A DNA stretch of 64,000 nt from Albula goreensis (GCA_022829145.1 CM040743.1:2645146-2709145); one strand, 5' to 3'. Shown: positions 32,701 through 48,589, numbered from the stretch's first letter. A program made the numbers and translations. The notes: generated from the letters alone by a model not told the origin.

Positions 32701-35700
32701 GCTGTACAGTAATGCCGCAACCTGGTTACACAGCTGTACACTAATGCAGTCAACCTGGTTACAAAGCTGTATACTAATACAGTCAACCCGGTTACACAGC
32801 TGTACACTAATGCAGTCAACCCGGTTACACAGCTGTACAGTAATGCCGCAACCTGGTTACACAGCTGTATACTAATTCAGTCAACCCGGTTACACAGCTG
32901 TACAGTAATGCCGCAACCTGGTTACACAGTTGTACACTAATGCAGTCAACTCGGTTACACAGTTGTACACTAATGCAGTCAACCGTTACACAGCTGTACA
33001 CTAATGCAGTCAACCCGGTTACACTGCTACACAATAATACCATCAACACTGTGACTGAGCTAAGGACTGTGACAATTTTACACAAACACAGTAAACACAG
33101 CTACACAGACATAACTACACAACTATACACAAAACACAGTCAACACTATTTTACGCAACCATTCTTTGTTGTTACAAACCACAAAGAACAAACGGACCGA
33201 TTGACCAACGGTCAGTACTATTACACAACAACACATTCAGATAGTAAACACCACTGCACTATTACACTGGATGACCCAGTGAGCAGCTGCCTTCCTGTTT
33301 CTATAGTTGTGTAGCTGTGATAATGCAGCACATGGTGGTCTATAGCAATAGTAGGGATCTACAGCAAGGCTAAGGTCTGAAGGTACCTAGCAACGCTACT
33401 GCAACATGTGGTATGGCTTTTAGCTGACCCAGCGGTCATTCGCCTTGCTCTGCAGGAGTCTGTAACAAGGCATGGGTGCGGCTATAGGTTCATAGCTTCA
33501 CTGGCTGCTAGCTTACCTTGCTGTGGGGGTCTGTAGAAGTGTATTTTTCTGTAGGTTCATAGCTATGTTGGGGGCTAGCTGACCTTGCTGTGGTCTGTAG
33601 AGGTGTATGTTTCTGTAGGTGTATAGCTTGCTGGAGGCTAGCTTACCTTGCTGTGGGGGTCTGTAGGGGTGTATGTTTCTGTAGGTTCATAGCTATGTGT
33701 ATATTTGTGGGGGTCTGTAGGGGTGTATGTTTCTGTAGGTTCATAGCTATGCTCGAGGCTAACTTACCTTACTGTGGGGGTCTGTGGGGTGTAATGTTCT
33801 GTAGGTTCATAGCTATGCTCGAGGCTAGCTTACCTTGCTGTGGGGGTCTGTAGAGGTGTATGTTTCTGTAGGTTCATAGCTTGCTGGAGGCTAGCTTACC
33901 TTGCTGTGGGGTGTATGGTTCTGTAGGTGCATAGCTTGCTGGAGGCTAGCTTACCTTGCTGTGGGGGTCTGTAGGGGTGTATATTTCTGTAGGTTCATAG
34001 CTATGCTTGAGGCTAACTTACCTTACTGTGGGGTGTATGTTTCTGTAGGTTCATAGCTATGCTCGAGGCTAGCCTACCTTGCTGTGGGGGTCTGTAGGGG
34101 GGCATGGGTCTCTGCCCCATTCCATGGTTTCCCTGGCTGACCTGTCCCATCATGCCCATTGGATTCTGCTGGCCTGGGTAATGCTGCCCCCACCACCAGG
34201 GGGCATGTTGTACTGCTGGGACGGGGGCTGCTGGTGCATCATGGGACCTGGGGGGTGGGGAACAAATGAAACCATGACACCAGGACTGGAAAAACTCCCA
34301 AAAACCTTTCCACACAGTTTACTGGTCGAGCCTCAGGTAAATTATAAAACTGAAAGAGGAAAAAATGGAAATATTTCTCCCTCTCTATGCTCAAAATCTT
34401 TGTGGAGGCTAGGGGGAAAACTAAAATGTTTTAACCTTTAAAAGCATAAAATGTAAACAATTTCATGCATACTAACACCCTAACTGTTTTTCTCTCCCCC
34501 CAGCTGCATAAAAATGTATAAACCTAAACTTACAACGGCAGGAAACAGGAAGTGAGATGACAGGAAACAGGAAGTGGTTGAAAACTGGCAGGTACCTTGG
34601 TTGGGCTGCATTCCCATGTGCGGCCGGGGGCCGTAGTTACCCATGGGCTGGCCCTGGGGTGGCATGTTCATCTGCCCCTGGGAGGGGGGCATACCCTGGG
34701 AGGGGCCTCCGGCATGGCCATAGGGCCCCATGGACCCATGCGTAGTGGGGGGGACATTCATGGAGCCAGAGGGGGGCATGTTTGGGGGCTGGTTGGGTCC
34801 GGGACCGGGCATGGGCATGTGGTTGGGTCCTACAGGGGGAGAAAAAAAAAAAAAAACAATAATATCAGATCAAATAAGGCCTAAATGTTGTCGGTATCAA
34901 AATAAAACAAATCCTGGCCTTATTTTGTAGCGTCATATCAACACCTCAGGGCGTTTTTGACACAGCGTGATGATGTCAAAAACATCAACCCAACCCCTTG
35001 CAGCGTTGCTAGGAAACCCCGAACAGAGGCGCTTACCAGGCATCTGTCCGTTCATCTGGCCCTGCATGTGAGGGGGGCCGGGGGGCCCGTCGGTGGGGGG
35101 GCCGTGTCCGTGGCCGTGGGGTGGGGGTGGCTGCGGGGGGCCTCCCTGGTTCATCCCACCTGGGCCCATGGGCACATTCTGAGGGGGGGCCTACAGGAGG
35201 GGGAAGACGGGGGTCAACCAACCGATACAACGGAGACGCCACAACTGTTAGCTATGCAGAGAAAATCCTTAAATATTCAATCTAGCGTAACTCTGCCCTG
35301 TTTTATAATGTGCTGAATCTCCTCAATATTACTTACACACTCAATATAACTGAAGTAGACCATACTTAGTTTTACACATGTTCAGTCATTAAATTATGTT
35401 ATTTTACAATGGTATGCAAATGCAAAACACACACCCCTTTCATACCAGTGATGGCTGGGTTTGCAGCGATAAATAGAAACTGCTAATGTCATTGATAGCT
35501 TGAGTAATTCGTACACACATGAGTACTGTACATTGGCCTACACCCCTTTTTCTCCTGCACATATTTTCACAACTTCAGCTTTGGAGGTGATCCGGTCAAC
35601 CTTGTCTAATATTTACATCTAAATATTACTTCTGATTTCTAATGTATTTCTTCTCCCTGCTCCAGGTCTGCATCGTTACATGCATGCAGTACACAGAACC

Positions 35701-38700
35701 TTTTTTCCCATTTCACCTTTATTTTCTCAGACTGAATGTAATATACTTTGTCACAGCTTAAATGCAGGTGCGCTAGACTGAACATCTGTTTCATAAATAT
35801 GAGCAAAAGAAGAAATTTAAAAAAAAATTTTCAGTCAGTCATGATTTAATGTGATGGAATAAAGACATTGATACAGTGTAACTGATTGGGTAAAAGTTCT
35901 GCTCTCCACCCCCAAAAAAACTATTATGGGTTCTTCACTGTTAGCAGCTGATTTAGATACAAACCTTAAAGAAGGATTAATGCTACTTTATAACAGTATC
36001 TGATAAAACAATATCCTGTTTCCATCATTTCACGCCAGGCAGAACATGATCTTTGATCCCACCCAAAGCCACAGCGGTGCGACGCCCCGTCCCCACACAC
36101 ACGGAACAATGTCAACATCATCTCTGATCATTTCTGAGATAATACTCACTTCATGCTTCACCTCACCGGTGGGTGATTCAGACTTCTGAAACCAAGCACA
36201 GAAAATCCAGGTGAACAAATTCTACTTATTCAAAGGACAACAAATAGAGCAGACAATGACATTTCTACATCAGCGATAGGAGAATCGGGCTATGATCTCA
36301 CCTGCAATGGGTGGGGCTATCATTAAATGTCAATCATTTCTTTCAGCCAATCAAATGTTATGCTATCTGCAGCAAAAACACAGCGATCGGCCCATACTAA
36401 TGACTGACTGGTAACAAACAGTTCCTTCACCCCTTTCTTGTGTAATTTAGCTTTATTCTCCTCTCACTGTTCTGCACTACTCAGTCTAAACTATGCAAGG
36501 TGCAAAATCAATACACCCCAAACAGCTGTGTGTCTGTGCACTTTATGCAAGTCAAGACAAAAAAGAAACAACTGCTTTGACTGGAACAGACGAGAGCTCT
36601 GTCGAATTTGTGTCCTTAGTTGTCTTTGAGCTCTTCTTTAGGCTAGCTCTAATTAAGAAAACAAAGGGGAAAATTATGTTTCATTATGTTTCATCCTTGA
36701 AGATTAGTGCAAGATAAATTCATGATGTCACTTCCTGAAAGATGTTCACCACTGATGTAAAGCAGTGAGAGAAGAGGTCTCATGACATCATACATGGGCG
36801 GGGCTACCATATGTTAGCGCTAGCTTACCACCAATCACTGCCTTGATCTCTGTGACAAAGAAGTCAGCTGACAGCTCACCGTAGCTCCACCAGTTATATG
36901 GGTGGAGTAAGACATTGGCACACGGAACCTCGTTTAACCACCACTGATATAATTCCTCTGACCCCCTGCACAGTGTCTGGGCATGACTTCACGTTGGTAC
37001 AGAAACAAAACCTAAATATGTGTCACAGCAAGAGCAATAAAGAAGCTGGAGTTGGCGGTTTTGTTGTCATGGATACTCACGGCAGGAAGCAGAGACTGCA
37101 TATTCTGGTTGGAGTCTGCTATCGTGGCCAGGTAAACCAGGTTTCTGTGGAGCATCTGCTGGTACCTGATAATAAACAAAGAAAGGTGGAAACAGGGTTT
37201 CTGATTGTTCACTGCACAGCATTCTGACGGTACTCACTGTGAGCATTCTGACAGTACTCACTGAAAACATTCTGACAGTACTCACTGTGAGCATTCTGAC
37301 AGTAGTTACTGTGAGCATTCTGACATTCTGGTACTCACTGTGAGCATTCTGACAGTACTCACTGTGAGCATTCTGACAGTACTCACTGTGAGCATTCTGA
37401 CAGTACTTACTGTGAGCATTCTGACGGTACTCACTGTGAGCATTCTGACAGTACTCACTGTGAGCATTCTGACAGTACTTACTGTGAGCATTCTGACGGT
37501 ACTCACTGTGAGCATTCTGACAGTACTCACTGTGAGCATTCTGACAGTAGTTACTGTGAGCATTCTGACAGTACTTACTGTGAGCATTCTGACAGTACTC
37601 ACTGTGAGCATTCTGACAGTACTCACTGTGAGCATTCTGACAGTAGTTACTGTGAGCATTCTGACGGTACTCACTGTGAGCATTCTGACAGTACTCACTG
37701 AAAACATTCTGACAGTACTCACTGTGAGCATTCTGCGCTTTTTCCTTTGCTCTGGAAGTCCATGATGCACTGAATCAGCTGGTTGTTCTCATCTAACAAC
37801 TGACAGAAGAGAGAGGGCGTTAAGAGAAACACCACAACCTGAAGGAACATTTCCAGTTTCTCACTGATTACGCATTGCTTTGCGCTATACATCTGTGTGC
37901 ATATGAGGAAAATCTATAGGAGCAATATATTTGACAGAAATAAGACAGCTGCTTCTATGACAACATACTGATGTTGTTGATAAAAGGATTGGCCTAGCTG
38001 TCAAAAACCAGAAGTGGAAAACCACAGCTTAAGAGAGTAAAAGTACTACCATGTATTTGTTCCACCCATGCACTAAACCAGCTGATTCTAAATAGCACTC
38101 TGCAGCCAGGTAGATAAGCTCGTTAGTGAAATCATTTGGTTTAATGGCCTGGCAGAACAAATACATAGTAGTGCTTTTATTTTCTAAAGCCAAGAGGTTT
38201 TCTCACCTCTGCTATACTGTGCACGCAATCAGGGGTGTTTACCAACATACTGGTCTCCAAATATTACAGCAGACCCCCCACCACCCATCCTATTGATCAT
38301 TCTGACTACCATGTCTGAGGCCAATATTCTTTCAGGGTTTTCACCCCTTCATGACAGGCATGCACATCATTTGAATATGATTTTTTATATGATTATTATT
38401 TTGCTGCTTTCTGACAGGCAAACATACGATAAGTAACACCGAGATTTTGATATATTGCACAACATAAGCCGGCTCACACTACACTTGGCAGGACGGAGCG
38501 GGCTGTTTGTTTCCCCGCACTGCCTCCAGGTGCGCCGCAGATGCCCCGCGTTGCGCACACCTGCACAGCGCTCACTGACGTTGCCTGTCGCCCGCCTGCG
38601 CGCGAAATCCCAAACGCCACTTCACAGCTCAAAGCTGGCTGACATCTGGGGAACTTACAGATCTGCGGCAGCAGGCGAGCGAGAAGACGCCTTCGGGGTG

Positions 38701-39692
38701 ACTGCTAGCGTCAAAGCAACTGCAAGCTAACAAGCAGGCGTCTGACTACACCACACACAGCTGACTAATCACTAATATATCCTGTCTGATTACTACACGC
38801 GATGCGACTGATCCATTAGTAACACGGCAAAGAACAGCTAGCATCAGCTAGCGAGATCGCTGCTCACCTCACTAATAGGTGATACGCCCATTCACTTTAC
38901 ATTACACAGCTTAGCGTAAAACGACAAGAATAGCGGCTTTCATGATGCAATTACTGATTATGCTTTTCAATTATTGCTTAATTTCTGTATTTACCTGGGT
39001 ATTATTGAAATGAACTACACATGATGGCAAGTTTTAAATGAATCTGAGAGCTTCACTTTCTCGACAGTTAGCCTAGCACCTCCTGGAGATATGCAGCTAG
39101 CTTGTTACGCGCGTAAAAAAATATTTCACGGTGGTTAATGCGACCAAATCAGTATCAGTTAATATGTCTGAAACCTGTCTCATCGCAGCACTCGATACTG
39201 TCCATCATATATGGCCATCGTAGATATTTTTAAAGAAGTTTTCGTGTCGTAGAGCCGATCTCATGAACAATTGAAAATCAGTCTATTCCCAGAAGCAGCT
39301 AGGGTAGCATGCTAACAAAGGCAAATGAGTTCACAGTTTAGCTAGCTAGCGACTAACCATATGTGCAGCTAGGCCTTCAGTTCATCACTGACAATGTGCT
39401 ACAAAAGAAATGCTGGGCTGTTAATGCACAATTTCGCCAATAACAGCTCGACTGGGGTCATTTCACAATTGCAAACCGAACAACGTTACTAATCGTGCAT
39501 CCTGAAAGTTTATCTGTGCGCCAGCAACACTGTTCCCAATTCCCCTCCCTCGGGCACGACTTTCTTTTGCTGGCTGCAGAATGTAGTAACGCCGTGCTAA
39601 ATTCACTTAACCAAAACAAGTACCTTCTGTATTCCTGCGGGCGTAATGTCACCCTTCCCTCGTTGTCTATGCGCTGCAAACGCCACCGACAT
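29800..39692 (-). CDS. ss18: SS18 subunit of BAF chromatin-remodelling complex
   Basis: Coding exons, 5' to 3': 39624-39692, 37723-37799, 37081-37165, 35037-35190, 34596-34829, 34078-34247, 31866-31943, 31396-31524, 30709-30842 and 29800-29826; about 385 residues. The start MSVAFAAHRQRGKGDITP and the SNH domain (LLDENNQLIQCIMDF, ECSQ-YQQMLHRNLVYLATI, QNMQSLLPA; residues about 14-75) bind BRG1/BRM-type ATPases in the family. Then come Met/Pro/Gly-rich segments (MPMGPGGMNQ, QPMGNYGPRPHMGMQ) and the QPGY domain ending YGYDQSQYGNYQQ. SS18 is a nuclear, phase-separating coactivator. MNQ and QMNGQMPG motifs favour ss18 over ss18l1. Oddities: exon 6 is 170 nt where 171 keeps the frame (one G/C missing near 34,190-34,200). 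The human MNQQYYPDG... to YYEG segment is absent between exons 7 and 8. Introns 2, 6 and 8 contain splice-site-bearing arrays. Confidence 0.93.
29921..30135 (+). mobile_element. Dispersed fish repeat in ss18 intron 9
   Basis: A second clear copy of the family at 5724: CATTTAGCTAACGCTTTTAT, GGGTTAAGGGCCTTGCTCAA, GGCTTGAACCACCAACCTCA, TAGCCACTAGACTACAGGC. Antisense to ss18. Confidence 0.75.
30978..31395 (-). repeat. 59-bp tandem array at the exon 8 donor of ss18
   Basis: About six to seven units of GTGATGTCATGGAAGAGCCC / TTCGCTATTGGCTGATACCC / ACTGTATCCCTTTAAGTGA. One unit is truncated to about 41 bp. On the coding strand each unit contains TACAGTGGGTATC, resembling the true exon 8 border TACG|GTGGGTATC. 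Near 31,317-31,360 fragments of exon 8 (ATGCCTGCTG, TCCCTGTTGCCC) are mixed with repeat sequence. Confidence 0.85.
31525..31865 (-). other. ss18 intron 7, site of a missing segment
   Basis: In human SS18 a tyrosine-rich stretch (MNQQYYPDG to SSQHYYEG, about 39 residues) lies between the exon 7 and exon 8 sequences found here. No such codons are visible in this 341-base intron or at the end of exon 7, which instead splices after GVPE-G. The joined phases (1 to 1) are compatible. Confidence 0.55.
31958..33050 (-). repeat. 33-bp tandem array before the exon 7 acceptor of ss18
   Basis: About 32 units of ACTAATGCAGTCAACCCGGT / TACACAGCTGTAC. From about 32,440 the array alternates with a 32-bp variant (AGTAATGCCGCAACCTGG), giving a 65-bp higher-order period. 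On the coding strand the unit GGGTTGACTGCATTAG resembles the real sequence before the exon 7 acceptor (GGGTTGACTGTGCTTG). Open frames of about 160 codons on both strands are repeat artefacts. Confidence 0.92.
33490..34077 (-). repeat. About 67-bp tandem array carrying exon 6 donor copies (ss18 intron 6)
   Basis: Eight or nine units of GTTCATAGCTATGCTCGAGG / CTAGCTTACCTTGCTGTGGG / GGTCTGTAGAGGTGTATG. On the coding strand they contain CCTACAGACCCCCACAGCAAG split as exon-end sequence followed by GTAAGC, the same as the real exon 6 end and donor (CAGCAAG|GTAGGC). Confidence 0.9.
36150..36185 (-). CDS. ss18: Candidate 36-nt in-frame cassette microexon of ss18
   Basis: Between exons 3 and 4 on the minus strand a good acceptor (TTGGTTTCAG) is followed by 36 bases and a consensus donor (GAA|GTGAGT). 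The bases encode KSESPTGEVKHE with no stop. Exon 3 ends and exon 4 starts in phase 0, so inclusion adds exactly 12 residues after LLPA, just behind the SNH domain. The sequence is acidic/basic and contains a weak acceptor-to-donor internal alternative (ACCG|GTGAGG). I know of no equivalent in mammalian SS18, so this is a prediction from splice consensus and phase alone. Confidence 0.45.
37218..37722 (-). repeat. 24-bp tandem array of the exon 2 donor (ss18 intron 2)
   Basis: About 21 units, coding strand AGAATGCTCACAGTGAGTAC plus TGTC. Exon 2 itself ends AGAATGCTCACA and its donor is GTGAGTACTG, so the array is the exon-intron junction repeated head to tail. Variants include GTAAGT (stronger) and GTAACT (weaker) donors, and a TTTTCA exon-end variant. 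Confidence 0.95.
38455..38760. other. CpG-rich patch in ss18 intron 1
   Basis: GC-rich, many CpGs. On the minus strand it contains GCAGATCT|GTAAGT, a good donor, so it could be an alternative first exon or intronic enhancer of ss18. No ATG-led continuation of the ss18 frame is evident. Confidence 0.3.
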
Positions 39693-44019
<4,327 letters not shown>

Positions 44020-44278
44020 CTGAAGCAGGGCGCTGAATCGGGAGTCTGGAACCTCCTCTCTGAGAAAAGGCACAGATTGCAGACTCTGCTTGTACTACAA
44101 ACACTTAATTAAACTTGCATCATGTTACATTTCATCTCTTAGAATGTAAAACAAAAAAAGGTCAAATACCTCTTCAGTCTCATCACGCTGCTCATGGCTT
44201 TTTTTCTTCCGTTAAACGTCCATGTAACTTTAACTAAAATAATGTTGAACACTCTGCTCTTTGTATGTCAAATACTCT

Positions 44279-44284
44279 AATAAA
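44279..44284 (+). terminator. Polyadenylation signal of psma8
   Basis: AATAAA 260 bases after the stop codon, followed by a GT-rich stretch (GTTGGTTTGT). Confidence 0.65.
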
Positions 44285-44299
44285 TCTGTTGGTTTGTAG

Positions 44300-45760
44300 A
44301 AGTTTTTGATTGCTAAATGTCATTGCTAACGTGTGTACAGAATTGTCCCCTTTCTCAACAGCTTTGAAGGTTAGCTAGATGTATTACATTCCCTGGAGTA
44401 TTGCTTTTCTGAAGCTGGGGACCCAGTCACCTTAATGGTCTTTAACATGCTACATGATCACATTTCAACACCAGGAGTCAACATATTGCTATGTGGTTAA
44501 ACTTGTCATTCTCTGATGTTTCAGTATGCTAGTAGGGTACACATAGCAAATCTCCAATGAATGTGCAATCTCATTGATCTATCTTTCTACCTGACCAGTC
44601 AGGTGCATGTTCTTTTTCAGGTGTGTTTTCTTCCAAACAGTTCATTCCATTTCTGCTGCAGGTTCTACGATCCACGATTGCTGTCAATTCTGGTGTGTTT
44701 TATTTTCCTTAATTCTCCAGTCAGATGCAGTGTTTAATATAGATTTCATCCCAACTGTCCTTATCCTTTGATTGCTTATAATTCCCAAAATATTTTTGGC
44801 TGTCCAATCATATGTATTTTCCTTCTTAATTGCCCAATCAGATGCAGGTTTATTTTGGGGTGTATTGTACTGTAGCTGCAGGGTGATCCTTAATGAGATG
44901 CAGTCCCCTCTGTTCCTCTGATCCTCCTGCCTTTGAAAGTGGCACACAGCAGCGCGTGACCGTGCCCACCCACACCCCCCCTCACCCCCACCCCCAGGCC
45001 GCCTCGGCTCCCAAAGTCACCACAGCCGAAGGAGAGCGTTTCAGATAGAAGCTTCACCTCAAGTCAGGATTTCACATGCCAACCGACTGAGCACCATGAC
45101 AACAGGGCATTTATTTTCCCCATTTTATTTATTGAATTTAATGTATTTATTTGGAGGTGGTTAGGAGGGGATGTTTACCCTATTGGGCCAGCCAGGGGCA
45201 AATATCCTACCAGCCATGCTATTAAATTCTTGGCTCAAATGAGCATCATTGGGAGATAAGTTTAAAAAAAAAAAAAAAGGCGCAAATAATCAAATGTACA
45301 TTAGCAGTGCATTATGGGAGTTTGCTGTGCTGTTGGAACCCACATTCCCTCTCTGTGCTCTGTGGGGTGAATCTGAAAGTATGTTTTTAGGGGTGTGATG
45401 TCGGAATCACACAGTTCATGAATATCTTCTGCTTTACTTATTTTGTTGTTTTATTTAACAAGAACCAGCTCCATCACAACTGAGGAGCCAGACTTCAGAA
45501 TTTTCATCTATACAGAATTCTTACAATAAACAGACAAATAAATTACACTGAGGTAAAGGAAGAGACTAAACAAAAAATAAAACGACAGAAAAAAAATACT
45601 CTGGGAATCTTTTGTATTTTGATTTAATGCTGGACTCAGACTCGATAATAATGGCATCATTTGCAGGGATGCAGTTATGCAGTGTTCAAAAACTGATCCA
45701 GTAGTTTTCAGTGCCGTCTGTGAAAACGTTTTCATATGAAAGTTTAGCCCTTGGAACATT
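44300..45760. other. Intergenic downstream of psma8
   Basis: No gene. Contains several spaced copies of a CCAATCAGATGCAGGTTTATTTT-like phrase (shared core AATCAGATGCAG near 44,718 and 44,835), suggesting an old degenerate tandem repeat. A C-rich stretch lies at 44,970-45,000. Confidence 0.35.
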
Positions 45761-45769
45761 CTCTCAAGC

Positions 45770-46250
45770 TATCAGCTGCAAACGGTACAAAGGTCCTTGA
45801 TGTTCCGCGGCGCCTGTGCTTTTTGCACAGCTCTGAATTGGTTTGGACGCTTTTGAGAAATCGCTTGTGCATTACGCCGGGGTACGAGACAAGCACAATA
45901 AGACCTCTTTTGAAACTTAACAAAGTTTATTTCGGGTGACGGCGCTGTGAAAAGTGAAGTTTTACCCCGAAAGCGCTTCGCTATCTGAAGGGAAGGAATT
46001 AGTTTTCGATCGACCGCAGCTCGTGGCTTTATTAGAGCGGCTCGTGGGAGCCTGTTGCCTAGCGCCAGGGCCGATCTGCCGCGGGACAATGCCGATATCA
46101 CAGATGGCTTTATGCAGCGAGTCATTAGTGTGCGCATGGAGAAATGGCTCCAATGGAGGTCATCACTTAGGGGGCGGGGGGAGACAGTGCCCCCTCAAGC
46201 AAAAAGTCCACCTCTGCTGCAGGCTGAATGTAACAAAATTAGTACGCACT
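45770..46250. other. Candidate conserved non-coding element
   Basis: Balanced, CpG-containing sequence with GAATTAGTTTTCGATCGACC, TTATTAGAGCGGCTCG and GCAGCGAGTCATTAGTG words in an AT-rich desert between psma8 and kctd1. No coding or splice evidence. Possibly a kctd1 enhancer; inferred from composition only. Confidence 0.3.
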
Positions 46251-48580
46251 GAGCTCTCTCTCTCTCCCTCTCCCTCCCTCCATGTCTTCTTTTTTTGTTC
46301 CTTTACTCTCTCTCCCTCCGTTTCCCTCTCTCCCAAAGAAAAAAACATACTCATAATCATCTTCGAAACAGATTGTCCATGTCTACCAACTGTCCAAATT
46401 CAGTAAGTTCTGTCTGTCTGTATGTCTGGCCTGTATAACACAAACCTAAGAGACCTGGAGGAGTAAACAAGGTGCTGATGAAGACCGTGGATGGAGAGAT
46501 GAAGACTGGATAATGGTGAAACTGCTCCTCCCCCTATTGCCGTGTGACCAGGTCCTGTCCACAGCTGTTAGCTGGTGCAGGACTGAAAGGTGCAGGAAAA
46601 GTGGAAGGTGCTGGATGATAATTTAATAATAAAAATAATAATATTAATAATAAATTAATTAATTACCATGAGCAACTTCATCATCATCATCACAATCACT
46701 TCTACCATGGCAACAGTATACAAATACAACAATAATAAAATTATTTTGGCTTATGAGGCTGCCACAGGAAAGCCTGCTTGGATCCAGTGCAAAAGGTCAA
46801 CCTGCCGAGTAGCAGCCAGCTCTGTTCATTTAGACCTGAGCGCATTACCCCTTTTCTCCAGCAGATGGCGATATTGATTAAAAGCTGGCCGGTCTCATCT
46901 GACTGGCATCTGACATGCCATGCTATATACTGTACTGTGTTATACAATGAAGTACTCAGGAAAATGCAGTTTTGACTAGTGCTCCGATATTGTCAGGAGG
47001 ACAATGTTCTGAACATATAAAATGTACATTGATTTCATGGGCTTCCTTTAACCTAGCTTTCATTTTCTCAACATCTAGCCAAGATCTGTTCCACCTCTTG
47101 AGGCTGTCGAGCGAATGCCCACCCATCAGAGACCACTGGAAAAATTCCATGCTTGCCAGTCAACCAAAAAACATCAGATGGAAGACCTGCTCTTTGTCTG
47201 TTTAAAACCAAAGTTCATTTGCAGCCTTGATTTCCTCCTCAGTAGCAAGCCTGCTAAATGTACAAATATCTTTGCGTTGTTTGAAATCTCATATTTATAA
47301 ATGGGATGGATGGTTTGCTGACCTTTAATGAAAGGAGGTTTTTTCTCCCTTAAAGATGGCGCAATATATAGACATGATTCACAGTGAAACCAGAGGCCCA
47401 ACAAATATAACACAGCAATAAATAAAAAAAACTATGAGAAAATGATGTGCAGTTTAAGATTACATGTCGATATGTAGGACATAAAACAATATTATTTTCA
47501 TATTTTTAAGCAACCCCCCAAAGGGCTTTTTGTCTGCTGAGATAAAATGCTCTCTAAAAATAAGAGATGACATTTCCAAAAAGAATTGGGCTAAACAGAG
47601 CTAAACATGTAACCCAGCGACTGCTCAGGGCCAAGACGAGCAGTCCCCCAAGCAACGGTCTCCCCGGCAACCCAGGAAGGAGCAGAGGGCCTTCCCAGAC
47701 ACCACATAACATTACGAGGATGATGCTATGCCGAAATGTCAGCTGCGCTGGAGGAGACCTGGCCTGCGGGACGATTCCACAGCCCTGGGGCCCCGCCCCC
47801 TCGTGTTCCCCCCCCCCCTCACATTCCACATCCCCCTTCTGTGTCATCGTTTTGAATATATTCATATTTCCGTTTTGTTGTGCAGAGTCATAAGCGTTTA
47901 TGTTAATGAATATGCCTTTGTATGAAGAGCAAACACCCCCCTGCATAGTCTAATTGTGTCTGATTTTAAAGCTTAGTTGGACCGGATGGCCTCTTCCAGT
48001 CATGACATGCTCCAATGTTCATCATCTGTTATGTAACTTGGAAGGTGAGGCTGTGCTTCTTGTCTCATGTCTTGTTGTCCGTGCCCTCTCACATATTACA
48101 GAACCCTCACATGTAGCCTGACCTGTGATGTGTTAAAATGTAAAGTCATTTGTGTGTGCATGTGTGAGTGTGTGTATGTGTGTGTGTGTGTGTGTTTTGT
48201 TTCAGTGCTCCCTAGCATCCAGTTCAAGGTGTGTGTTGCCATAGCACATGCCATTTCCCGCCATGGTTCCCAAGGGAACGACACACGCCCAGAGGCAAGA
48301 GCAAACCACAGCTACATTACACACACACACACATGCACATACATGCAAGGGTTTATTCCTTTATTCGCTGGGTGAATCTCATACCGCCCCTGGGTCTTCA
48401 TCTGTAGAGCAGAGCTGGGTGTTTAGGGCTGAAAGGACAGTGCCGCTGGCCTCTGAAATGCATTCTCTAGGCTTTCTCCTTCCCCAGCTTTACTTCCAGT
48501 ACGCGAGGTCTGTGCGCTCAGTTTCTGTGTTTATTTTACAGCCAAGCTTTTGCTCCCAGAGGTCACGACAGGGCAACCGC
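46251..48580. other. Intergenic, no gene recognised
   Basis: CT-rich 46,255-46,335, AAT-rich 46,620-46,665, TG run near 48,165-48,195. The position is where taf4b would be expected by human order, but none of its conserved histone-fold or TAFH sequence is recognisable. Confidence 0.35.
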
Positions 48581-48589
48581 AGAACCCAA

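Noticed and set aside
31958..33050. Resemblance to a CRISPR array (about 33-bp repeats)
   Set aside because: Units are contiguous with no unique spacers, in an intron of a vertebrate gene.
37306..37770. 154- and 141-codon open frames at the ss18 exon 2 array
   Set aside because: They are repeat frames of the 24-bp unit (TVSTVRML-type). The ss18 exon frame differs and stops at once after the donor.
45772..46406. Overlapping 121- and 150-codon frames on both strands
   Set aside because: No splice partners, no recognisable domain, open on both strands; better read as a GC-rich non-coding element.
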